From Sphingopyxis sp. (lineage in GTDB: Bacteria > Pseudomonadota > Alphaproteobacteria > Sphingomonadales > Sphingomonadaceae): a stretch of DNA of 6,932 nucleotides. The stretch spans positions 1-6,932 of the forward strand of contig JACEST010000106.1 of NCBI GenBank assembly GCA_013911715.1, written 5' to 3'. The notes under the pieces were generated by a model. The model ran no database searches. It was not told the DNA's origin and saw only the letters and a list, made by a program, of their open reading frames with translations. Positions 1-5,109 of this stretch are shown here, piece by piece. The translations under genes and the position numbers were made by a program. Positions within the stretch are counted from its first letter, which is position 1. Every line of letters starts with the position of its first letter.

Positions 1-51
1 GGTCATGCCCTGCGTGATGACTTTGGTATTCTTGTTGATGAGGATGGACAT
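1..51 (-). CDS. sucD: SucD, succinyl-CoA synthetase alpha subunit (N-terminal 17 codons only)
   Basis: The minus strand from 51 reads MSILINKNTKVITQGMT and then leaves the window. This matches the start of bacterial SucD (E. coli begins MSILIDKNTKVICQGFTG). The family's alpha subunit binds CoA and carries the phospho-histidine of succinyl-CoA ligase, which converts succinyl-CoA to succinate with ATP or GTP formation in the cytoplasm; none of those catalytic parts is visible here. The ATG is preceded by an AGGA ribosome-binding site six bases upstream. It lies 11 nt after the vapC stop codon, so sucD is probably co-transcribed with vapBC and possibly with mdh. sucC, which precedes sucD in many bacteria, is not upstream here. 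The identification is firm although only 17 residues are seen; whether the gene is intact further left cannot be judged. Confidence 0.88.
   Translation of the reverse strand, partial: MSILINKNTKVITQGMT
4..51 (-). repeat. Direct repeat copy 1 (5' end of intact sucD)
   Basis: This is the first 16 codons of sucD. It matches 866-913 in the same orientation at 46 of 48 positions; the differences are at 18/880 and 41/903. The window edge prevents seeing how far the repeat extends into sucD. Upstream of the ATG the two copies also share a weaker pattern (TAG, AG, AACCA before ATG), so the repeat may include the short leader. Confidence 0.9.
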
Positions 52-62
52 GCTGGTTCCTG

Positions 63-491
63 CTAGTTTGGTAAGTTTTTGAAAGGATTGATGACAGTGA
101 CCTGACCATAACGTTGCCCGTCGTTGAGGTCTTCGCTGTAAAGAAGGTCTGCGTCTGCCTCATGGGCGGCAGCCAAAATCGCTCCGTCCCAATAGCTAAT
201 TTTATATTGTTTGGAGATTTCAACTCCGGCTATGACAAGCTTACTGTCGACGGGCACGCAGGGCTGGATAGAGATACGGTCAAGCCACTCTGTCGCCTCA
301 GGTGCTGAAAGTTTGAATGGGCCATCTTTGACTGCGTTGTGATAAAATTCGGCGAGCACTTGGCCAGACGTTGAAAAGTCGTGATTGCCAATCAAATCAA
401 GCGCAATGGGTCGTTTCAAGGCGTCAACGCCCTCTAGCTTCGTACGAGCAGCATAAAGCAAAACATTGGTGTCATAGAACAAACCTGCCAT
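63..491 (-). CDS. vapC: VapC-type PIN-domain toxin (ribonuclease)
   Basis: This 142-residue single-domain protein has the PIN fold layout of VapC toxins, Mg-dependent ribonucleases that cleave tRNA or rRNA and stop translation when the antitoxin is lost. The expected acidic residues are visible: D7 in FYDTNVLLY near the N-terminus, E48 in VLAEFY, D102 in YWDGAILAAA, and D121 in SEDLNDGQ near the C-terminus. The length is typical of the family. Its ATG overlaps the vapB stop by one base (TAATG), the usual antitoxin-first arrangement with translational coupling. The gene is AT-richer than mdh and zapE, consistent with horizontal acquisition. The stop codon lies 11 nt before sucD. The RNA target cannot be predicted. 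No frameshift or missing catalytic residue is seen, so it is probably active. Confidence 0.93.
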   Translation of the reverse strand: MAGLFYDTNVLLYAARTKLEGVDALKRPIALDLIGNHDFSTSGQVLAEFYHNAVKDGPFKLSAPEATEWLDRISIQPCVPVDSKLVIAGVEISKQYKISYWDGAILAAAHEADADLLYSEDLNDGQRYGQVTVINPFKNLPN

Positions 492-772
492 TAGATTTTG
501 TCCAGTCGGTCAAATCGCGGACCAGTGTAGCAATCTTCGCGATTCCATTTCCAACCACCCAATCCTTTGGGATCATCATTGGCCATGTTCTCTTCGCCTT
601 TGGCGGCCATCCAGGCGCGGGCTTGCCGTCGCCGTTCCGCCAAGCCAGTGGTTTCTTCCATGAAATCGCGAATAAGTGCGTTGACGGACGTTCGCTTCTC
701 TGCGGCAACGATCCGAAAGCTAGCGAGCAAATCTTCCTTCACGGTAATGGTCACGTTCCTATTCATCGTCAC
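491..772 (-). CDS. vapB: VapB-type ribbon-helix-helix antitoxin
   Basis: This is a 93-residue protein immediately upstream of vapC. Residues about 5-42 (RNVTITVKEDLLASFRIV, then SVNALIRDFMEE) have the beta strand plus two helices of a ribbon-helix-helix DNA-binding domain. The basic tail (AERRRQARAWMAAKG) and the tryptophan-rich, charged C-terminus are the expected toxin-wrapping region. Such antitoxins bind and inhibit VapC and repress their own operon as dimers. The ATG at 772 is preferred because GAGG stands seven bases upstream; a second in-frame ATG at 766 is further from it. A promoter and a perfect inverted repeat lie directly upstream (782-827), fitting autoregulation. Which RHH subfamily it belongs to is not certain; the VapB name rests mainly on the pairing with a PIN toxin. 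Confidence 0.88.
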   Translation of the reverse strand: MTMNRNVTITVKEDLLASFRIVAAEKRTSVNALIRDFMEETTGLAERRRQARAWMAAKGEENMANDDPKGLGGWKWNREDCYTGPRFDRLDKI

Positions 773-781
773 GCCTCACAG

Positions 782-800
782 TTACACAGGATATGTGTAA
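782..800 (-). promoter_or_regulatory. Probable VapBC operator: perfect inverted repeat
   Basis: TTACACA (782-788) and TGTGTAA (794-800) are perfect 7-bp inverted arms around a 5-bp centre. The element overlaps the last bases of the putative -10 box and the expected transcription start, and it ends nine bases before the vapB ATG. A dimeric RHH antitoxin bound here would block RNA polymerase. The palindrome and its position are seen directly; binding by VapB is inferred from the family. Confidence 0.75.
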
Positions 801-827
801 AATAGGACTGCGTCCGGATCATGTCAA
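799..827 (-). promoter_or_regulatory. Sigma70-like promoter for vapBC
   Basis: On the minus strand, TTGACA (827-822, a consensus -35) is followed after exactly 17 bases by TATTTT (804-799, -10-like). The start point would fall near 792, inside the inverted repeat, giving a leader of about 20 nt before vapB. The -35 overlaps the stop codon of the sucD remnant. It may also serve the downstream sucD, because no terminator is seen between vapC and sucD. Confidence 0.72.
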
Positions 828-913
828 CGCGCCGCCCACGCATTCGCGTCAGTCGTCGCGCCGACCATGCCCTGCGTGAGGACTTTGGTATTCTTGTTGA
901 TGGGGATGGACAT
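824..913 (-). pseudogene. sucD: Truncated sucD 5' duplicate (29-codon remnant)
   Basis: From ATG 913 the minus strand encodes MSIPINKNTKVLTQGM, nearly identical to the intact sucD start at 51. It continues with VGATTDANAWAAR and a TGA at 824-826. The first 16 codons differ from the intact copy by two bases, both changing the protein (L4P, I12L). The next codons (G-A-T) still fit the SucD family pattern, after which the similarity seems to stop. It therefore cannot make a working ligase subunit. It starts 10 nt after the stop of the upstream hypothetical gene, exactly where a functional sucD would have stood before the vapBC segment arrived. It might still be translated as a short peptide, but nothing suggests a function. 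Confidence 0.85.
866..913 (-). repeat. Direct repeat copy 2 (sucD remnant)
   Basis: Partner of 4-51 at an offset of 862 bases, in the same orientation, with 46 of 48 identical bases. The two copies enclose vapBC and its promoter, as expected if a segment inserted at the start of sucD and brought or regenerated a copy of the gene's 5' end. Confidence 0.9.
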
Positions 914-923
914 TGGTTAGCTT

Positions 924-1496
924 CTACCTTGAGTATATGACGAGTTGAACTGTTGCGCCGTCAGCAAGTCCGCTTGGCGACACTCTAATCTCTACAAATT
1001 GCAGCTTGGCCTTCGAATCGACAGCATCTACATCCGCGGCCAACTGGCCAATCAATCCTGACTTGGTAGGTTTGAAGACAACCTGCTCGAGATCAGGAAC
1101 CAACGCCTTGAGTTGCGATGAGATAGTCAATGCTGCGCTATCAGCGTTATCTTCAATAATTGATTGGACCAGACAAATAGGGCGTGAGTTCTTCACGTTC
1201 TTCAACCCAACCCAAAGAGGAAAGGCGAGATAGTCAATCTCATTTCCCTTTTTCAGGCTCGCCTTCTGAAATTCAGCCGGAAAGGCATCGGTAGCATGCT
1301 GCATTTGCTCCCACGACCCTTTGCTCTCAACACATATTTTGGAAAACGCACTGACAAGGTTTTCGCGAAACGTCGGCCCTGCCTCAGCAGCCGGCTTCAC
1401 CTCAACTGAAGCCGACTGCCCGGCTCCAGCCGCGTCAAGAGGTGCCTCGAGGGATACACCCTGAAGCATTAGAAGCAGGCCCGCTAGCGCACTCAT
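924..1496 (-). CDS. Hypothetical exported protein, coupled to mdh
   Basis: This 190-residue protein belongs to no family I recognise. The N-terminus has a hydrophobic stretch (MSALAGLLLMLQGVSL) followed by an Ala/Gly-rich linker to about residue 40. This could be a signal peptide or membrane anchor, although the usual basic n-region is missing. Residues 41-190 look like one soluble domain with two cysteines (C55, C108) that could form a disulfide if the protein is exported. Its ATG overlaps the mdh stop as ATGA (1493-1496), so translation probably depends on ribosomes ending mdh; no clear Shine-Dalgarno is seen. Base composition is noticeably less GC-rich than mdh, suggesting accessory origin. 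The sucD remnant follows after 10 nt. Real-gene status is supported by the unbroken frame and the stop-start overlap; function is unknown. Confidence 0.72.
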   Translation of the reverse strand: MSALAGLLLMLQGVSLEAPLDAAGAGQSASVEVKPAAEAGPTFRENLVSAFSKICVESKGSWEQMQHATDAFPAEFQKASLKKGNEIDYLAFPLWVGLKNVKNSRPICLVQSIIEDNADSAALTISSQLKALVPDLEQVVFKPTKSGLIGQLAADVDAVDSKAKLQFVEIRVSPSGLADGATVQLVIYSR

Positions 1497-2455
1497 ACCA
1501 AGCTCGAATCCAGCGCCTTACACGCCTCCAGCAGTTCCTTCACCGCATCGACCGACACCTGCAGACCCGCTTTGTCGGCGTCATCCAGCTCGATCTCGAT
1601 CACCTTCTCAACGCCGCCCGCGCCGATCATCACCGGCACGCCGACATACAGGCCGTTCTGGCCGTACTGGCCATCGACGAAGGCCGCGCAGGGCAGGATG
1701 CGTTTCTGGTCGCCCAGATAGGCCTCGGCCATCGCGATGCCGCTGGCAGCAGGCGCATAAAAGGCCGAGCCGGTACCAAGCAGCGCGACGATTTCGCCGC
1801 CGCCGCCGCGCGTGCGCTTGACGATGGCGTCGATGCGTTCCTGCGTCGACAAGCCCATCTTGATGAGGTCGGGGACCGGAATGCCGTTGACCGTCGAATA
1901 GCGCGTCACCGGCACCATCGTGTCGCCATGGCCGCCGAGGACAAATGTGTTCACGTCGCGCACCGACACGTTGAATTCGTCGGCGATAAAGTGGCTGAAG
2001 CGCGCCGAATCGAGCACGCCCGCCATGCCGACGACCATATGGTGCGGCAGGCCGCTAAACTCGCGCAGCGCCCACACCATCGCATCCAAGGGATTGGTGA
2101 TGCAGATGACGAAGGCGTTCGGGCAATTGTCGCGGATGCCCTCACCCACCGCCTTCATCACTTTGAGGTTGATGCCGAGCAAATCGTCGCGGCTCATGCC
2201 GGGCTTGCGCGCGACCCCAGCGGTGACGATGACGACGTCGGCGCCCGCGATATCCTTGTAATCATTGGAGCCGGTGACCGTGGCATCGAAGCCTTCGACC
2301 GGGCCGCATTGCGACAGGTCGAGCGCCTTGCCTTGCGGCACGCCTTCGACCACGTCGAACAGGACGATGTCGCCCAATTCCTTTTGCGCCGCGAGATGGG
2401 CGAGCGTGCCGCCGATATTGCCGGCGCCCACCAGCGCGATTTTCCTGCGAGCCAT
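1493..2455 (-). CDS. mdh: Malate dehydrogenase, NAD-dependent (LDH-like type)
   Basis: This enzyme interconverts malate and oxaloacetate with NAD in the cytoplasmic TCA cycle. The 320-residue length is typical of alphaproteobacterial enzymes. Visible landmarks: the Rossmann glycine motif GAGNIGG (10-16), acidic D34 ending the second strand (NAD preference), substrate arginines R83 and R89 in the mobile loop RKPGMSRDD, N121 in ITNPLD, D149 and R152 in LDSARF, and the catalytic H176 in GGHGD. The frame is open further upstream, but ATG 2455 is chosen because MARRKIALVGAG is the normal family start and a strong AGGAAGGA ribosome-binding site stands just before it. A promoter-like pair lies 40 nt upstream. 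zapE precedes it by about 120 nt on the same strand, and the hypothetical gene follows with an ATGA overlap. Confidence 0.97.
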   Translation of the reverse strand: MARRKIALVGAGNIGGTLAHLAAQKELGDIVLFDVVEGVPQGKALDLSQCGPVEGFDATVTGSNDYKDIAGADVVIVTAGVARKPGMSRDDLLGINLKVMKAVGEGIRDNCPNAFVICITNPLDAMVWALREFSGLPHHMVVGMAGVLDSARFSHFIADEFNVSVRDVNTFVLGGHGDTMVPVTRYSTVNGIPVPDLIKMGLSTQERIDAIVKRTRGGGGEIVALLGTGSAFYAPAASGIAMAEAYLGDQKRILPCAAFVDGQYGQNGLYVGVPVMIGAGGVEKVIEIELDDADKAGLQVSVDAVKELLEACKALDSSLV

Positions 2456-2495
2456 GAGTCGTCCTTCCTGATGCTTTGTAAACGGAATTGCCGCC

Positions 2496-2524
2496 GAATT
2501 AGGCCGATTGATGACAGCGAACAA
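2496..2524 (-). promoter_or_regulatory. Putative mdh promoter
   Basis: On the minus strand, TTGTTC (2524-2519) is separated by 17 bases from TAATTC (2501-2496), ending 40 bases before the mdh ATG. The -10 lies in a 13-bp block (2490-2502) that recurs exactly upstream of sdhB with the same spacing to a TTG-type -35. The boxes are imperfect, so support comes mainly from this recurrence. The rest of the 122-bp zapE-mdh gap shows no clear terminator, so read-through from zapE is possible. Confidence 0.5.
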
Positions 2525-2577
2525 GTCGTAATCTTGCTCTATTCTGAAGAGTTTTCGCAAATAGTTCGCATTAGCGA

Positions 2578-3687
2578 CTAACGCGGGCCATGCCCTTCGG
2601 CGAGATAATCATCCGACTGCATTTCGGCGAGGCGGCTGGCCGTGCGTTCAAATTCGAACGCGCCGTCGCCCGTAACGTACAACTGGTCGGGCAGCGCCGC
2701 CGCGCTTGCGAGCAATTTGACGCGATATTCGTAGAGCGCGTCGATCAGCGTCACATAGCGTGCCGCCTCATTGCGGTTCTCGGGCCCCATGCGCGGGATG
2801 CCGACGATGAAGACGGTGTGATAGCGCCGCGCGATGGCGAGGTAATCGCTCGCCCCGCGCGCCTCGCCGCACAGCCGCTTGAACGAAAAGACCGCGACGC
2901 CCTTCAAATCCTTGGGGACGTGCAGGCTGCGCCCGCCGCCGACATCGAGTTCAAAGGTCGGCACATGCGCGCGGTCTTCGGGCGGATAATCGGTCAGCCG
3001 GAAAAAGGCCGCCGCCAGCGCGTCGCTCGCCGCCTGGTCGGCGGGGACAAACCAGCGCGTGCCGTCGCCAAGCCGCTCGCGGCGGTAATCGACTGGCCCA
3101 TTGAGACCGATCACATCCATCCGATCATTGATCAGTGCGATAAAGGGAAGGAAATGTTCGCGGTTCAGCCCGTCCTTATACAGATCAACTGGTGGGCGGT
3201 TGCTGGTCGCGACCAATGTCAGCCCATGACCAATCAGCGCAGTAAACAACCGCGACATGATCATCGCATCGGCGCTGTTGTTGACCACCAGCTCGTCAAA
3301 GGCGAGGCAGTCGAGGTCGGCGGCGAGCGCGGCGGCAACGGGCGCGACCGGGTCGCCGCTTTCCTTCTGCCGTTCCGCGCGCAGCCGTGCATGCACCTCT
3401 GCCATGAAGGCATGGAAATGGACGCGGCGTTTGCGGGTGATGCTGAGATGGTCGTAGAACAGGTCCATCAGCATCGATTTGCCGCGCCCGACCCCGCCCC
3501 ACAGATAAATGCCGCGCGGCGCTTCGGGTTTGCGTCCGGCGAGTCGCCACAACAGGCTGCCGCGCTGGGGCTTGTCCGCCAGCGCGCGGCGCAGCGCCGC
3601 CAGGCGCGTGGCCGCAGCGCGCTGGTCGGGATCGGGGCGCAGCTCGCCGGCGGCAACCAGTTGATCATAGGCCGACATGGGCGACAT
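2578..3687 (-). CDS. zapE: ZapE/AFG1-family ATPase
   Basis: This 369-residue P-loop ATPase belongs to the AFG1/ZapE family. E. coli ZapE acts at the Z-ring in cell division, and mitochondrial AFG1 homologues act in protein quality control of respiratory complexes. Visible: Walker A GGVGRGKS (64-71), the HFHAFMAEVH segment (90-99), Walker B CLAFDE (127-132), the sensor-like LVATSNRPP followed by LYKDGLNREHFLPFI, and a C-terminal FSFKRLCGEARGASDY block, all in family order. The frame is open upstream to about 3801, but MSPMSAYDQLVAAGEL is the family-like start. ATG 3687 and ATG 3678 both fit and neither has a good Shine-Dalgarno. A TTG at 3699 with GGAG about ten bases upstream is a further option. 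It lies upstream of mdh, an association common in alphaproteobacteria. Confidence 0.92.
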   Translation of the reverse strand: MSPMSAYDQLVAAGELRPDPDQRAAATRLAALRRALADKPQRGSLLWRLAGRKPEAPRGIYLWGGVGRGKSMLMDLFYDHLSITRKRRVHFHAFMAEVHARLRAERQKESGDPVAPVAAALAADLDCLAFDELVVNNSADAMIMSRLFTALIGHGLTLVATSNRPPVDLYKDGLNREHFLPFIALINDRMDVIGLNGPVDYRRERLGDGTRWFVPADQAASDALAAAFFRLTDYPPEDRAHVPTFELDVGGGRSLHVPKDLKGVAVFSFKRLCGEARGASDYLAIARRYHTVFIVGIPRMGPENRNEAARYVTLIDALYEYRVKLLASAAALPDQLYVTGDGAFEFERTASRLAEMQSDDYLAEGHGPR

Positions 3688-3762
3688 GGGGTCAGGCAAG
3701 CGGGTCAATCTCCGGCACGGCGCAATTTGCCATGCCAAGCCGCGCGAAACGCTGCAACATGC

Positions 3763-3795
3763 AAAAGCCCCGGCCATGCAATGCACGACCGGGGC
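3763..3795 (-). terminator. Rho-independent terminator after the PEP-CTERM gene
   Basis: GCCCCGG (3767-3773) and CCGGGGC (3789-3795) form a perfect 7-bp GC stem with a 15-base loop that itself contains a TGCA repeat. On the minus strand the stem is followed directly by TTTT (3766-3763). It lies about 40 bases after the PEP-CTERM stop codon and separates that gene from zapE. Confidence 0.72.
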
Positions 3796-3810
3796 CAGCA
3801 ATTTTCAGGT

Positions 3811-3828
3811 GCTACGCCGGGGCGTAGC
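3811..3828. terminator. Second hairpin in the PEP-CTERM 3' region
   Basis: GCTACGCC (3811-3818) and GGCGTAGC (3821-3828) are perfect 8-bp inverted arms two bases apart, giving about a 7-bp stem with a small loop. It begins 10 bases after the stop codon of the PEP-CTERM gene. No T-tract follows directly on the minus strand, so it may assist termination or protect the mRNA 3' end, with the 3763-3795 hairpin as the main terminator. Confidence 0.5.
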
Positions 3829-3837
3829 CGACTCGCT

Positions 3838-4446
3838 TCAGGCGAAGCGAACCGTGCCCTGCGTGCGGCGCGAACGATAGGCGCCGCCGATCAGGCCAAA
3901 GCCCATGATCATCATCGCCCAGGTCGCCGGTTCGGGCACTGAAGCCAGCGACAGGCTGATACCGCCGAAATTGTCGGTGATCGGCTGGTCGCGAAGAAAG
4001 GCGCTGAAATTCTGTCCGCCGGCACCGACATTGACGATCGCCGAATATTGGCCCGAATTGGCGAAAGACAGCGCCGCTGTGCGGTAACGGTCCGCCTGAA
4101 CCGAAGAGCCCAGCGTCGAGAAAGCGTTCGCATTCGAGCCGAGGAAATAATCGGCACGGTTGAACCAGCCGCGCGTGCAATTCGAACCCGCACTATTGCA
4201 TCCGGTGCCGTCGTTGTTGTTCCAGACGTTGACTGCGGTAAAGTTTGCGCCCGGTGTTGGCGGGGCAACGAAGGTCAGCAGATATCTGCCCTGCGCCAGA
4301 AACACCGACACCGGCGTGGCGAGCGGGGTCGACGAAGGCTGACCGGCATTGGTCCGGCCATTGACGTTGATGATGAACGAGGCCTGGGCCGGGAGGGCAA
4401 AGCCGAATGCGGCCACGGCAGCCAGCGCGAGCAGCTTGGTTTTCAT
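3838..4446 (-). CDS. PEPxxWA-CTERM sorting domain exported protein
   Basis: This 202-residue secreted protein has a clear signal peptide (basic MKTK, hydrophobic LLALAAVAAFGFALP, likely cleavage after AQA at residue 22). The middle domain is rich in Asn, Ser and Gly with two close cysteines (C83, C90), probably a disulfide loop. The tail has P171-E172-P173-A-T-W176-A, a hydrophobic segment and basic YRSRR at 190-194. This is the PEPxxWA-CTERM signal that exosortase-type systems recognise for processing at the envelope. No exosortase gene is in the window. The start is supported by GAAAGG seven bases upstream. The gene appears monocistronic: tandem hairpins in the leader and a terminator after the stop. 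The middle domain is not one I can name, so the role (surface or matrix protein) is inferred from the sorting tail only. Confidence 0.93.
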   Translation of the reverse strand: MKTKLLALAAVAAFGFALPAQASFIINVNGRTNAGQPSSTPLATPVSVFLAQGRYLLTFVAPPTPGANFTAVNVWNNNDGTGCNSAGSNCTRGWFNRADYFLGSNANAFSTLGSSVQADRYRTAALSFANSGQYSAIVNVGAGGQNFSAFLRDQPITDNFGGISLSLASVPEPATWAMMIMGFGLIGGAYRSRRTQGTVRFA

Positions 4447-4484
4447 GAGTGAACCTTTCGAAACCGAATCAAATAATTTTGCGA

Positions 4485-4519
4485 GTGCGACCTCGCACGT
4501 CGCCCAATAGGGATTGGGC
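4485..4519 (-). promoter_or_regulatory. Tandem hairpins between the thioesterase and PEP-CTERM genes
   Basis: Two perfect inverted repeats lie three bases apart: GCCCAAT / ATTGGGC (4502-4508, 4513-4519; 4-base loop) and GTGCGA / TCGCAC (4485-4490, 4493-4498; 2 bases between). They sit 38-73 bases before the PEP-CTERM ATG and about 70-105 bases after the thioesterase stop. No T-run follows. They could be a weak terminator for sdhB-thioesterase, a leader structure, or (the second) a protein-binding palindrome. I could not pick a convincing -35/-10 pair in the rest of this 144-bp gap. Confidence 0.45.
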
Positions 4520-4590
4520 AGGAAGTTACAACGGCATTAACCTTATTGTTGTCCGGCTTTGATACAGATTTCGACCTCAAGACAATGAAA

Positions 4591-5109
4591 TCAGCTTTTC
4601 TGTCGTGCGCTGGCGGCCTTGTCGGCACCGCCCTTGCGAATCGCCCCTGAAAAGGCCGCCACGATGTGCTGGTCGCCAGCCCCCTGCACCACCATCCCGC
4701 GCAGGAACACCAAACGACCTGTTTCGCGCACCAGTTCAACCACGGCATCGAGCGGTTCGTCGATGCGGCCAGCACCCACGAACTGCGTGCTGAGGTCGAG
4801 CGTCACCGAGAAGCCCGCGTTGAGCGCGCCGAACTGGTGCGCAGCGGCGAACAAGGCGCAGTCAATCAATGCGAGCGTCACTGCGCCGTGCACAGCATTG
4901 CCCAGATTGCTGTGCTTGTGGGTGGGCTGCATCCGCACCCGCGCCGCCGGGCGGCCGTCGGGGGTGGCGGCCTCGCGCCGGACGCTCAGCGGCTCGATAA
5001 AGCTGTTGAACCGGGTTGCATCGTTCAGATTCCAGCTCAGCCACCCGTCACCCTGCGCCGCGCCATCGAAATGTTCGGGTGGCGGCGGTGCCTCGATGCC
5101 GTCGTTCAA
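4591..5109 (-). CDS. PaaI-family hotdog-fold thioesterase
   Basis: This 172-residue single-domain protein resembles PaaI/YbgC-like acyl-CoA thioesterases, which hydrolyse thioesters of CoA in the cytoplasm. The typical signature is present: N68-L-G70-N-A-V-H74-G75 followed by the long helix with D83 (TLALIDCALFAAA), then SVTLDLSTQFVGAG and the strand LVFLRGMVVQGAGD of the hotdog core. The second glycine of the common HGG is alanine (HGA). The start is inferred as TTG at 5109, overlapping the sdhB TGA (TTGA), with GGAG eight bases upstream inside sdhB. No in-frame ATG occurs until residue 60, which is inside the domain. The overlap makes it an operon partner of sdhB with coupled translation. 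The substrate is unknown; a link to succinyl- or acyl-CoA metabolism would be speculation. Confidence 0.86.
   Translation of the reverse strand: MNDGIEAPPPPEHFDGAAQGDGWLSWNLNDATRFNSFIEPLSVRREAATPDGRPAARVRMQPTHKHSNLGNAVHGAVTLALIDCALFAAAHQFGALNAGFSVTLDLSTQFVGAGRIDEPLDAVVELVRETGRLVFLRGMVVQGAGDQHIVAAFSGAIRKGGADKAASARQKS

Noticed and set aside
371..805. Plus-strand open frame (144 codons) across vapB and vapC
   Set aside because: It lies antisense to both genes and across their promoter and operator; the vapBC pair explains the region fully.
1..913. Composite transposon or IS flanked by direct repeats
   Set aside because: The repeats are sucD coding sequence, with no transposase and no terminal inverted repeats, so an IS label is not supported.
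1442..2581. Long plus-strand open frame (379 codons) opposite mdh
   Set aside because: It is antisense to an unmistakable mdh with all catalytic residues. The translation is Arg/His/Asp-rich with no recognisable domain, the usual product of GC-rich codon bias on the opposite strand.
3721..3760. Sigma54-like promoter (TTGGCATGG ... TTGC) upstream of zapE
   Set aside because: The spacing between GG and GC is 11 bases instead of the required 10, and no activator gene or site is nearby.
2590..3942. Long plus-strand open frame (450 codons) opposite zapE and the PEP-CTERM 3' end
   Set aside because: It spans two real minus-strand genes and the terminator between them, has low-complexity basic composition, and lacks a ribosome-binding site.
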